64,000 nt of DNA from Candidatus Merdivicinus excrementipullorum (GTDB lineage Bacteria; Bacillota; Clostridia; Oscillospirales; Ruminococcaceae). Shown piece by piece: positions 22,881 through 30,502 of this stretch (position 1 is the first letter of the stretch; each line of letters starts with the position of its first letter). Both the position numbers and the translations under genes were made by a program. The notes beneath the pieces were generated by a model. That model saw only the letters and a program-made list of their open reading frames with translations, ran no database searches and had not been told where the DNA came from. Location: contig DVJP01000015.1 in assembly GCA_018716725.1 (NCBI GenBank), positions 1-64,000 on the forward strand, read 5' to 3'.

Positions 22881-24755
22881 ATGCAGCCAGATATTTATTA
22901 CAACGCCTGGGACTTGTCCTGTAAAACGCCTTTCGGCTCGGTCCGGGAGGGGGAGCGGATTTGCCTGCGTTTTTTCGTGCGTTCCGGGAAAAAAACCCAG
23001 AAGGTGAGCGTCAAGCTCCGGCTGGACGGGCAGGCGGAGGACCAGGAGCTAATCATGGCGCCCGCAGGCGTACAAAACGAGTTTACCATATATGAACGGG
23101 TATTTTCTGTCGCAAAAAAGGGGCTTTATTTTTATCGTTTTGAAATTTTGACGGAGGCCGGCATCCTGTTTGTAGGGCGGGATGAGGACGCCGTGGCGGT
23201 GATCCGGGATTTCCTTCCGGAATGGCAGCTTACTGTGTACGGCCGGGAGTTTTCCGTGCCGGAAGGCTTGGATACCGGCATTATGTACCAGATTTTTCCC
23301 GACCGGTTCCGCCGGACCAGAGAATGGGAGCCGGTGAACGTCCCCGGCAAACGGAGCCTGCACCGCAACTGGTACGGGCGGCCCCTTTTTAAGGCGGATA
23401 TCCCCGATTACCAGGCCAACGATTTTTTCGGCGGGGATCTGCGGGGGATCCGGGAAAAACTGCCCTATCTGCGGGATCTGGGCGTGACTGTCCTTTATTT
23501 GAATCCCATTTTCGAGTCTGCTTCCAACCACCGGTACAACACCGGGGATTATAAAAAAATCGACCCCTACCTGGGCGCCGAGGAGGATTTCAAAACCCTT
23601 TGCCGGGAAGCTAAAGAATACGGCATCCGGGTGATCTTGGACGGTGTGTTTTCTCACACCGGCTCGGACAGCCGGTATTTCAACCGGGACGGCCATTATC
23701 CGGACCTGGGAGCCTGGCAGTCGGAAAAATCCCCTTATGCCCCCTGGTACCGGTTTTTAAACCCGGAACGGACGGAATACGACTGCTGGTGGGGCTTTGT
23801 AACATTGCCCAACGTGAATGAAGAGGAGCCTTCCTTCATAGACTTTGTCTGCGGGGAAGAAGGCGTTTTGAGCTATTGGATGAAGCGGGGGGCCTCCGGC
23901 TGGCGGCTGGATGTTGCCGACGAGCTGCCGGACGGCTTTTTGGATGAAGTCCGGCGGCGGGTCAAACAGGAAAACCCGGAGGCATACCTGTTGGGGGAGG
24001 TCTGGGAGGACGCCTCCAATAAGGAAAGCTACGGCCAGCGGCGGCGTTATCTGCTGGGGGACCAGCTGGACAGCGTTATGAACTATCCCTGGCGGACGGC
24101 GGTGCTGGATTTTGTGGGGAAAGGAGACGCCTGGCTGTTCCGGCGGCGGATCCTGAGCCTGTTGGACCATTACCCCAAACCGGCCATTCAGGGCCTGATG
24201 AACCCCTTGTCTACCCACGACACCCCACGTGCCCGGACTGTTTTGGGGGTGGAGCATCCGGTGGACCCCTTGGAACAGGGGAATTACCAGCTGACTCCCG
24301 AAGAATTGGAAAAGGGCCGGCGGCGACTGCGGCTGGCTTCCATGATCCAGTACACCCTTCCCGGGTTCCCCAGCCTGTATTACGGGGACGAGGCGGGCCT
24401 GGCGGGCTTTTCCGACCCCTGGAACCGCCGGTGCTATCCCTGGGGCCAGGAGGAGGAGCCGCTGCTCTGGTTCTTCCGGCAGTTAGGGGAACTCCGCCGG
24501 AGAATGCCGGAGGCCATGTCCGCGCCTTTGCGGTTTGTTTTGTGCGAGGACGGATTGGCCGCTTACAAGCGTGGAAATCTGGTGACGGCTGTCAACTGCG
24601 GCTGGGAGACGGAGCACGCCTCGCTGCCCGAGGGAGCGGAAATCCTTCTGGCGGAAGGAAGCGTCCGCTGGGAAGGGGACCATCTGGCGCTGCCGTCTCA
24701 AAGCGGCGCGATTCTGCGGCTTTTAGGCCCGGTGGGAAAAGGGGATGAGATTTGA
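22881..24755 (+). CDS. GH13 alpha-amylase/neopullulanase-like enzyme
   Basis: 624 residues, no signal peptide, so it should act on intracellular or imported maltodextrins. An N-terminal beta domain (about 1-115) precedes the barrel. Catalytic residues are present: Asp344 in GWRLDVAD, Glu373 in GEVWED and Asp447 in STHDTPR. DGVFSHTG (254-261) is the conserved region I. The HRYNTGDYKKIDPYLG region matches cyclomaltodextrinase/neopullulanase enzymes. Ribosome binding site AAAGGAG. Divergent from the glg operon, and followed by an overlapping CPBP gene. With GlgP it probably helps recycle glycogen or dextrins. Confidence 0.93.
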   Translation: MQPDIYYNAWDLSCKTPFGSVREGERICLRFFVRSGKKTQKVSVKLRLDGQAEDQELIMAPAGVQNEFTIYERVFSVAKKGLYFYRFEILTEAGILFVGRDEDAVAVIRDFLPEWQLTVYGREFSVPEGLDTGIMYQIFPDRFRRTREWEPVNVPGKRSLHRNWYGRPLFKADIPDYQANDFFGGDLRGIREKLPYLRDLGVTVLYLNPIFESASNHRYNTGDYKKIDPYLGAEEDFKTLCREAKEYGIRVILDGVFSHTGSDSRYFNRDGHYPDLGAWQSEKSPYAPWYRFLNPERTEYDCWWGFVTLPNVNEEEPSFIDFVCGEEGVLSYWMKRGASGWRLDVADELPDGFLDEVRRRVKQENPEAYLLGEVWEDASNKESYGQRRRYLLGDQLDSVMNYPWRTAVLDFVGKGDAWLFRRRILSLLDHYPKPAIQGLMNPLSTHDTPRARTVLGVEHPVDPLEQGNYQLTPEELEKGRRRLRLASMIQYTLPGFPSLYYGDEAGLAGFSDPWNRRCYPWGQEEEPLLWFFRQLGELRRRMPEAMSAPLRFVLCEDGLAAYKRGNLVTAVNCGWETEHASLPEGAEILLAEGSVRWEGDHLALPSQSGAILRLLGPVGKGDEI

Positions 24756-25546
24756 TGAAAAAAGCGCTGCCCATCCTGCGGGGGCTGGGCGTTTACCTGG
24801 TATTTTTGCTGCTGCCTTACGGGCTTTTGCTGACGGTGCAGATCTTTTGGCCCCAGGCGGCTGAGGCGGCCCTGTGGTTTTTGGGGAATTTTTCCAGCCT
24901 CATTACCGTCCTTTTGCTGCTGGCCCTTTATAAGCTGTCCGGCCGGAGCGTCCGGGAATCGGTGGGCTGGAAGCCGGGACAGGTGGGGAAAGGCGGGCAT
25001 ATAGCCGCTTTTGCCTTGGGAATCTGCGGCAATCTGGCCGTCAGCGCGGTGTTAAACCTCCTTCCGGCCTCTTGGGTGGAAAGCTATGGGGAGCAGTCGG
25101 CCCAGGTGTTCGGCAGCTCTATGCTGATGAACTTTCTGACCGTTGCGGTGCTGGCCCCGGTCTGCGAGGAAATCCTGTTCCGGGGGCTGATTTTCCGTTC
25201 CTTCCGGGAGGTTATGCCCTTTGGCTGGGCGGGCGTATTGTCGGCGCTGCTGTTCGGCGCGGCCCACGTTCATCCGCTGTGGGTCTGCTACGCCTTTGGG
25301 ATGGGCTTTTGCTTTTCCCTGATGACGGAACGCAAGGGGAGCTTAAGCGCTCCCTTGGCGGCTCACGCCGGGTTTAACCTTTGGTCCTTTGCCGTGGTCC
25401 TTGTGCCGTATAGCCGGATACTGACCTGGGTGTTTTACGGCGGGGTCTTGCAGCTGGCCTTCTGGGGGATCGTGGGCCTCGTTGGGGCGCTTTTCCTTTG
25501 GAGCCGCTATTTTTCCAAATGCAGCTGCGGGGACTGCCGCCCATAA
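24755..25546 (+). CDS. CPBP family intramembrane metalloprotease
   Basis: 263 residues with several hydrophobic helices. The Abi/CPBP motifs are visible: EEILFR (motif 1, about residue 140), FGAAHVH (motif 2) and HAGFN (motif 3). Family members cleave membrane proteins or prenylated peptides, as in bacteriocin immunity. Translation is coupled to the amylase gene: its ATG shares the A of the TGA stop (TGATG). Substrate unknown. Confidence 0.88.
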   Translation: MKKALPILRGLGVYLVFLLLPYGLLLTVQIFWPQAAEAALWFLGNFSSLITVLLLLALYKLSGRSVRESVGWKPGQVGKGGHIAAFALGICGNLAVSAVLNLLPASWVESYGEQSAQVFGSSMLMNFLTVAVLAPVCEEILFRGLIFRSFREVMPFGWAGVLSALLFGAAHVHPLWVCYAFGMGFCFSLMTERKGSLSAPLAAHAGFNLWSFAVVLVPYSRILTWVFYGGVLQLAFWGIVGLVGALFLWSRYFSKCSCGDCRP

Positions 25547-25582
25547 CATTTGGAATTTTGATGCAGAAAAGAGGCGGATGTC

Positions 25583-26608
25583 ATGGAAAATCCAATCAAC
25601 AACCGGCTGCTGCCTGCGGTGAAAAAGGGCGGCTTTTGCCGGGACGACCTGTTCATCTGGTGCGGAAGCGTGGTCAAAGGGGAGGACGGGCGGTTCCATA
25701 TGTTTGCGTCCTGCTGGGAAAAGGAGCTGGGCTTCGGGGCCAACTGGCTGTTTAACAGCCGGGTGGTGCGGGCTGTAAGCGACACGCCGGAAGGCCCGTT
25801 CCGTCTGGAGGAAACGGTCCTGCCCCGCCGGGGACGCCAATACTTTGACGGGATGAACACCCATAACCCCTATATCCGGTACTGGAACGGGAAATATTAC
25901 CTCTACTATATGGGGACGACCTACGGATGCCCGGTTCCCACCCATATGGATCAGATTTCCTCTGAGCTTTTTACGGAAACCTGGAACCGGAAACGCATCG
26001 GTTTAGCGGTGTCCGATTCGGTTTTCGGCCCTTGGGAGAGAAGGGATACGCCTCTGTTGGAACCCCGGGACTGCTCTTTTTGGGACTGCACCGCCACCAC
26101 AAACCCTGCCGTGGCCATTTTAGAGGACGGCCGCACCTATATGCTTTATAAATCCAGAAGCTACGCCAACGCCACCCTGCAAATCGGCGTGGCCATAGCG
26201 GAACGCCCCGATGGGGAGTTCCGGCGGATTTCAGAGGAACCGGTTTTGTCCTTTGACAACCCGGATTTCCATTTGGAGGATCCGTACCTTTGGTATGAGG
26301 GCGGGAAGTTCCGCCTGCTTATCAAGGATGATTTTAAAAACCAAAGCGGCGGCATCTGCGGCGAATGGGGCGCGGGGCTTTACGGGGAGAGCGACGACTG
26401 CATCCACTGGCGGTTTGCCGACGCCCCCAAGGCTTACAGCCGCACCGTAACATGGGACGACGGGAGCGTCACCACCCAGTGCAACCTGGAGCGCCCCTTT
26501 TTGCTGCTCCAGGACGGGAAGCCCACCCATCTTTATCTGGCCACCGGGGACGGGGACCGGCCCTACGGCTTTTCTCACACCTGGAATATGGTGATCCCCC
26601 TGAAATAG
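25583..26608 (+). CDS. GH43-like five-bladed beta-propeller protein
   Basis: 341 residues, no signal peptide. Repeated blade-like segments: KGEDGRFHMFASCW, NPYIRYWNGKYYLYYMG, NPAVAILEDGRTYMLYKS, DPYLWYEGGKFRLLIKDD and ERPFLLLQDGKPTHLYLATG. Such repeats occur in GH43/GH62/GH117-type hydrolases and in mannoside phosphorylases of the GH130 clan. The typical acidic residues at blade starts are present (NPDFHLEDPYLWYE). I cannot fix the substrate. Weak ribosome binding site (AGAGGCGG). It follows the CPBP gene after 36 bp. Confidence 0.7.
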   Translation: MENPINNRLLPAVKKGGFCRDDLFIWCGSVVKGEDGRFHMFASCWEKELGFGANWLFNSRVVRAVSDTPEGPFRLEETVLPRRGRQYFDGMNTHNPYIRYWNGKYYLYYMGTTYGCPVPTHMDQISSELFTETWNRKRIGLAVSDSVFGPWERRDTPLLEPRDCSFWDCTATTNPAVAILEDGRTYMLYKSRSYANATLQIGVAIAERPDGEFRRISEEPVLSFDNPDFHLEDPYLWYEGGKFRLLIKDDFKNQSGGICGEWGAGLYGESDDCIHWRFADAPKAYSRTVTWDDGSVTTQCNLERPFLLLQDGKPTHLYLATGDGDRPYGFSHTWNMVIPLK

Positions 26609-26648
26609 ACGCAAAAACGGCAGACGTAAACGGTAGGCGGTTAGAAAA

Positions 26649-26664
26649 GCCCTCGAAAGGGGGC
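26649..26664 (+). promoter_or_regulatory. hairpin masking the ribosome binding site of the 27-residue peptide
   Basis: GCCCTC-GAAA-GGGGGC, six base pairs closed by a GNRA tetraloop, contains most of the ribosome binding site AAAGGGGG 8 nt before the ATG at 26672. Confidence 0.7.
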
Positions 26665-26671
26665 GTTGCCC

Positions 26672-26755
26672 ATGGATGAAGTGAGCGTGCTCTACTTAAT
26701 CGTGATTCTTTATCTGATTAAAGAAATCATCCGCATCGGCAATAAAAAAAGATAA
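26672..26755 (+). CDS. 27-residue hydrophobic peptide, candidate type I toxin
   Basis: A short frame with ATG 26672, ribosome binding site AAAGGGGG at 8 nt, and 27 codons. The peptide begins MDEVSV, has an uninterrupted hydrophobic segment of about 14 residues (VLYLIVILYLIK), and ends with the basic tail GNKKR: the make-up of single-helix membrane toxins such as TxpA or holin-like toxins. The site is masked by a hairpin, and a consensus promoter on the opposite strand makes a short antisense RNA across its 3' end. It may be expressed by read-through from the GH43-like gene; no clear promoter is seen. Not matched to a known named toxin by eye. Confidence 0.65.
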   Translation: MDEVSVLYLIVILYLIKEIIRIGNKKR

Positions 26756-26829
26756 CCGCCCCATCTCCCCAGATTAGCGGTTATCTTTAATCGAAAGTTT
26801 GAGGGCGAACCGTCTATCGGTTGCCTTGC
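26744..26829 (-). ncRNA. candidate antisense RNA antitoxin, about 85 nt
   Basis: From the consensus minus-strand promoter the RNA would begin near 26829, form a hairpin of ACCG/CGGT type (plus coordinates 26811-26826), then end at GATAACCGC (plus 26751-26759) / GCGGTTATC (26777-26785) followed by seven U (26750-26744). The terminator lies inside the last codons of the peptide gene, so the RNA overlaps the 3' end of that mRNA by complementarity, as in the TxpA/RatA arrangement. Confidence 0.65.
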
Positions 26830-26835
26830 ATCTTT

Positions 26836-26864
26836 ATTATAGCCAAATGAAAGCAAAATGTCAA
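26836..26864 (-). promoter_or_regulatory. perfect consensus promoter for the antisense RNA
   Basis: Minus strand TTGACA (26864-26859), exactly 17 bp, TATAAT (26841-26836). It is one of the few sites in the window with both hexamers exactly consensus at 17 bp. Confidence 0.85.
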
Positions 26865-26893
26865 GCCGCCGGCGGCAGATCCGGCGGCCTTTT
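26865..26893. terminator. GC-rich hairpin abutting the antisense promoter
   Basis: GCCGCCGG (26865-26872) pairs with CCGGCGGC (26881-26888), then CTTTTC on the plus strand. It could end the peptide mRNA (plus) and shield the antisense promoter from rhaM read-through (minus). The T run is short. Confidence 0.55.
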
Positions 26894-26971
26894 CTGTGTT
26901 TGCCCCAAAGAATCTTTCCATGGATGGTGAACTGTAACCAGAGCCTGCCGCTTCCTTTTCATTGGAAAGCA

Positions 26972-27289
26972 CTATTCCAGGAAAAATACCTGGGTCATTT
27001 TGGGCTGGGCGCCGGTTTCCGGGTCCATTTCCATGACCATAACGTCCTTCATGTATTCGTTCCATTTGTCCACAACGGGGCTTTGAGCCTGGACCTTGGC
27101 GGCGTAATCGCAGCCCTTCTCGCATTCGTAGTAGCCGAACAGCTCGCTGCCCACATTCCAGATGGTGTAATTCCGGATGCCCGCCTCTTTCAGCACCGCC
27201 TTCAGTTCCGGCCAGATTTCATCGTGACGGCGGCGGTATTCAGAAAGCATCCCTTCTTTTACAACGGCTTTCCATGCGTAGCGTTCCAC
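26972..27289 (-). CDS. rhaM: L-rhamnose mutarotase
   Basis: 105 residues, the family length. Interconverts alpha and beta anomers of L-rhamnose in the cytoplasm. YAWKAVVKEGMLSEYRRRHDEIWPEL contains the expected active-site His22; IWNVGSELFGYYEC and the terminal MTQVFFLE are conserved in the family. Begins at GTG 27289, set by GGAGGGGA 7 nt upstream. No other rhamnose gene is nearby. Confidence 0.9.
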   Translation of the reverse strand: MERYAWKAVVKEGMLSEYRRRHDEIWPELKAVLKEAGIRNYTIWNVGSELFGYYECEKGCDYAAKVQAQSPVVDKWNEYMKDVMVMEMDPETGAQPKMTQVFFLE

Positions 27290-27355
27290 AGTATCCCCTC
27301 CATGTAAAATTTTTTCTTATTTTACAGCATTTTATTCAGAATTTCAAGGGGGATG

Positions 27356-27384
27356 TTTACTTTTTGCGGAAAAACATGTATACT
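27356..27384 (+). promoter_or_regulatory. promoter of the methionine synthesis operon
   Basis: TTTACT (27356-27361), 17-bp spacer, TATACT (27379-27384). The leader is only about 55 nt, too short for a SAM or cobalamin riboswitch, so no such riboswitch controls this operon from here. Confidence 0.7.
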
Positions 27385-27444
27385 GATACTAATTAAGCAT
27401 TGGCCGCCGGTTTATGTACAGATTTATCAGTCAGGAGGAAACGG

Positions 27445-28119
27445 ATGAACATTGGAAAAGCCTGCCGGGCAGAAGCCCTGTCTTACCTGGGGTGCCGGGG
27501 AAACCCGCCGCCGGAGCTGGCGGCCCAGGTGGAATGGGGCCTTGGGGAGGTTCAGAAACTGCCGCCGCCAAAAATGCTTTGGCGGGAATTTTTACTGGAA
27601 CGGACAGGCGGCCGGCTAACCTTGGCCGGGACAACGCTGGCTCTGCCGGGGAAGGATTTGGAAAACCTTCTCCGGGACTGCAAAAAAGCCCTTTTGCTGG
27701 CGGCGGCCATGGGCCGGGAAGCGGAAACGGCAATCCGGCGGATACAGGTAAAGGACGTGGGCAAAGGGCTTGTCCTGGACTGCTGCATCAGCGCCGCCTT
27801 GGAAACCGCCTGCAATGAATGGCAGGCCCAGCGGGAACAGGATGCGGCGGCCCGGAAAGAATACCTGACGGACCGGTTCAGCCCCGGCTACGGCGACCTG
27901 CCCCTTTCTTTGCAAAAAGAATTCTTGGAAATTCTGGACGCCCCCCGGAAAATCGGCCTTTGCGCCACGCCGGAATTCCTGCTGACCCCCCGGAAATCGG
28001 CGACGGCCATTGTTGGAATCGCCAATACGCCCCAGCCCCGCACTTATGGCGGGTGCCGGGACTGCCCGCGTTACGAAGCCTGTCAATTACGGAAGGATGG
28101 AATCACCTGTGGAAAATAA
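27445..28119 (+). CDS. stand-alone methionine synthase activation domain protein
   Basis: 224 residues matching the reactivation domain of cobalamin-dependent methionine synthase, which binds SAM and remethylates oxidised cobalamin. RFSPGYGDLPLSLQKEFLEIL carries the SAM-contacting Arg and Gly-Tyr of the family, followed by IGLCATPEFLLTPRKSATAIVGI. A Cys cluster GGCRDCPRYEACQLR at the C-terminus is typical of the free-standing clostridial form and may hold a metal. Start chosen by AGGAGG 8 nt upstream. It overlaps the metH start, so the split pieces are coupled in translation. Confidence 0.88.
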   Translation: MNIGKACRAEALSYLGCRGNPPPELAAQVEWGLGEVQKLPPPKMLWREFLLERTGGRLTLAGTTLALPGKDLENLLRDCKKALLLAAAMGREAETAIRRIQVKDVGKGLVLDCCISAALETACNEWQAQREQDAAARKEYLTDRFSPGYGDLPLSLQKEFLEILDAPRKIGLCATPEFLLTPRKSATAIVGIANTPQPRTYGGCRDCPRYEACQLRKDGITCGK

Positions 28120-30502
28120 ACTGCAAACCCTTTTAAAAAGCCGGAAATTCGTTTATCTGGACGGCGGAATGGGGACCATGATCCAGCAAAACGGCCTGAA
28201 GCTGGGGCAGCGCCCGGAGCTTTTCGTGCTGGAACACCCGGAAGCGGTGGCCAAGATCCACCGGCAGTATCTGGAAAGCGGCGCGGACGTCCTCTATACC
28301 TGCACTTTCGGGGCCAACGCCCACAAGCTGGCCGGAACCGGCGTTTCTCCGGCTCAGGTCATCAAAGCCGCGGTATCCGCCGCCCAGAAAGCGGCGGAGG
28401 GGTTCCCCGGCCCCAAGCCTTTGATCGCCCTGGACATCGGCCCCATCGGGGAGCTTTTGGAACCGGCGGGGACGCTGTCTTTTAGGGAGGCATACAGCCT
28501 GTTCCGGGAAATGGCAACAGCCGGCGAAGAAGCCGGGGCGGATTTGGCCGTCTTTGAAACCATTGCGGACCTGGGGGAAATGCGGGCGGCAGTCCTGGCG
28601 GCAAAGGAGAATACCAGCCTGCCCGTTTTAGCCACCATGACTTTTGAGGCGGACGGCCGCACCTTTACCGGATGCACGGCTGAAGCCGCCGCCCGGACCT
28701 TGGACGGCCTTGGCGTGGACGCTTTGGGCTTAAACTGCTCCCTGGGGCCTGGGGAAATCCTGCCCATTGCCCGGCGGATGGCAAAGTGCACTGCAAAGCC
28801 TCTGGCCGTCAAGCCAAACGCCGGGCTTCCCGACCCACAGGACAACTGCTACCATCTTTCTCCGGCGGATTTCGCCGCCCAGATGCGGGAGTTTGCCCCC
28901 TTGGGCATCCGGCTGGCGGGGGGCTGCTGCGGCACTACCCCGGAGTTTATCCGGGAGCTGAAAAAGGCCCTGGAGCCTTTGCCCTGTCCCAGTGAACGGG
29001 AAATCCTCCCGGCAGCGGTCTGTTCCCCCTTAAAAACCGTGGAGCTAAATGGCGTGCACATCATCGGCGAGCGCATCAACCCCACCGGGAAAAAACGGTT
29101 CCAGCAGGCGCTTTTGGAGCAGGATTTGGACTACATCCTGGCCCAGGGGGTGGCCCAGGCCGACGCCGGGGCGGAAATTTTAGACGTCAACGTGGGGCAT
29201 CCCGGGGTGGACGAACCGGCCTTGATGGAAAAGGTGGTGCGGGAGCTGCAAGGGGTTTTGGAACTGCCCTTGCAGATTGACTCCTCCGACCCGGCGGCCA
29301 TTGAGGCGGGTTTGCGGGCCTTCCACGGGGTGGCCATTGTCAATTCCGTCAACGGGGAGGAGGAAAATCTCTGGAAAATCCTGCCTTTGGTGAAAAAATA
29401 CGGCGCCTTCGTGGTGGGCCTGACTTTAGACAGCCAGGGGATCCCCCAGACGGCGGAGGAACGCCTTGCCATTGCCCGGAAAATTTTGGAATCGGCCCTG
29501 TCCTATGGCATCCCTAAGGAAAAGGTGCTCATGGACTGCCTGGCCCTGACGGTTTCCGCCCAGCAGTCCCAGGCCGCCGAGACTTTAAAGGCGGTGCGGA
29601 TGGTTCGGGAAGAGCTGGGCCTAAAAACCGTGCTGGGAGTTTCCAACATCTCCTTCGGGCTGCCCAACCGGGAACTTTTAAACCACAGCTTTTTGACGGC
29701 GGCCATGGAAAACGGCCTGAACCTGCCCATTTTAAACCCCAACATCCCCTCCATGACGGCGGCGGTGGCGGCTTACAACGTCCTCCACGGCTTTGACAAG
29801 GATTCCGCCGCATATATTGAGCGGTTCTCCGCCTCGGAACCGGAGAAGCAGGCCCCGGCGGCTCTGCCCGGCCATACCCTGGCGGAGGCGGTGAAAAAGG
29901 GCTTAAAAGAGGAGGCCCGGCTGAAAACAGAGGAACTCCTCCGGGAAAAGGAACCCTTTGACATTATCGACGGCGTTTTGATCCCGGCGCTGGATGAAGT
30001 AGGGGCCGGGTTTGAAAAGGGGAAGCTCTTTTTGCCCCAGCTTATCAACGCCGCTACGGCTTCCCAGGAGGCTTTTGAGGTCATCCGCAAAAAATTGGCG
30101 GCGGAAGGGGCCGGGACTGTCAACAAAGGGAGCATCATCCTGGCCACAGTCAAAGGGGACATCCACGACATCGGCAAAAATATCGTCAAAGTGCTGCTGC
30201 AAAATTACGGTTACCGGGTCATTGACCTGGGCCGGGATGTGCCGCCGGAAACCGTTGTGGAAACCGCCGTCCGGGAAAACATCCGGCTGGTGGGCTTAAG
30301 CGCACTGATGACCACTACCTTAAAGAGCATGGCCGAAACCATCCGGCTCCTGCGGGAATCGGGACACCCCTGCAAGATCATGGTGGGCGGGGCGGTTCTT
30401 ACGGAAAGCTACGCCATGGAAATGGGGGCGGACTACTACGCCAAGGACGCCAAGCGTTCCGCCGACATTGCCAAGGAAGTTTTTGGGGAGGGGGAAAATT
30501 AA
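28097..30502 (+). CDS. metH: cobalamin-dependent methionine synthase lacking activation domain
   Basis: About 801 residues: homocysteine-binding domain (about 10-300, with GGCCGTTPEFI zinc-site cysteines), methyltetrahydrofolate-binding pterin domain (about 325-580, INPTGKKRFQ, DVNVGHPGVDE) and cobalamin cap and binding domains (about 620-800) with GDIHDIGKN, whose His ligates cobalt. It ends after the B12 domain, so the activation domain is supplied by the separate gene upstream. Start is uncertain: ATG 28097 has a ribosome binding site too close to it; GTG 28109 is an alternative. Both overlap the previous gene. The stop overlaps the next ATG (TAATG). Confidence 0.93.
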   Translation: MESPVENKLQTLLKSRKFVYLDGGMGTMIQQNGLKLGQRPELFVLEHPEAVAKIHRQYLESGADVLYTCTFGANAHKLAGTGVSPAQVIKAAVSAAQKAAEGFPGPKPLIALDIGPIGELLEPAGTLSFREAYSLFREMATAGEEAGADLAVFETIADLGEMRAAVLAAKENTSLPVLATMTFEADGRTFTGCTAEAAARTLDGLGVDALGLNCSLGPGEILPIARRMAKCTAKPLAVKPNAGLPDPQDNCYHLSPADFAAQMREFAPLGIRLAGGCCGTTPEFIRELKKALEPLPCPSEREILPAAVCSPLKTVELNGVHIIGERINPTGKKRFQQALLEQDLDYILAQGVAQADAGAEILDVNVGHPGVDEPALMEKVVRELQGVLELPLQIDSSDPAAIEAGLRAFHGVAIVNSVNGEEENLWKILPLVKKYGAFVVGLTLDSQGIPQTAEERLAIARKILESALSYGIPKEKVLMDCLALTVSAQQSQAAETLKAVRMVREELGLKTVLGVSNISFGLPNRELLNHSFLTAAMENGLNLPILNPNIPSMTAAVAAYNVLHGFDKDSAAYIERFSASEPEKQAPAALPGHTLAEAVKKGLKEEARLKTEELLREKEPFDIIDGVLIPALDEVGAGFEKGKLFLPQLINAATASQEAFEVIRKKLAAEGAGTVNKGSIILATVKGDIHDIGKNIVKVLLQNYGYRVIDLGRDVPPETVVETAVRENIRLVGLSALMTTTLKSMAETIRLLRESGHPCKIMVGGAVLTESYAMEMGADYYAKDAKRSADIAKEVFGEGEN

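Noticed and set aside
26811..26828. Treating the hairpin near 26.82 kb as a simple terminator of rhaM
   Set aside because: It lies downstream of the consensus minus-strand promoter and so belongs to the start of the antisense RNA; the T-rich tract needed for termination is absent there.
27385..27444. SAM or cobalamin riboswitch before the methionine genes
   Set aside because: The leader between promoter and start codon is about 55 nt and has no matching motifs.
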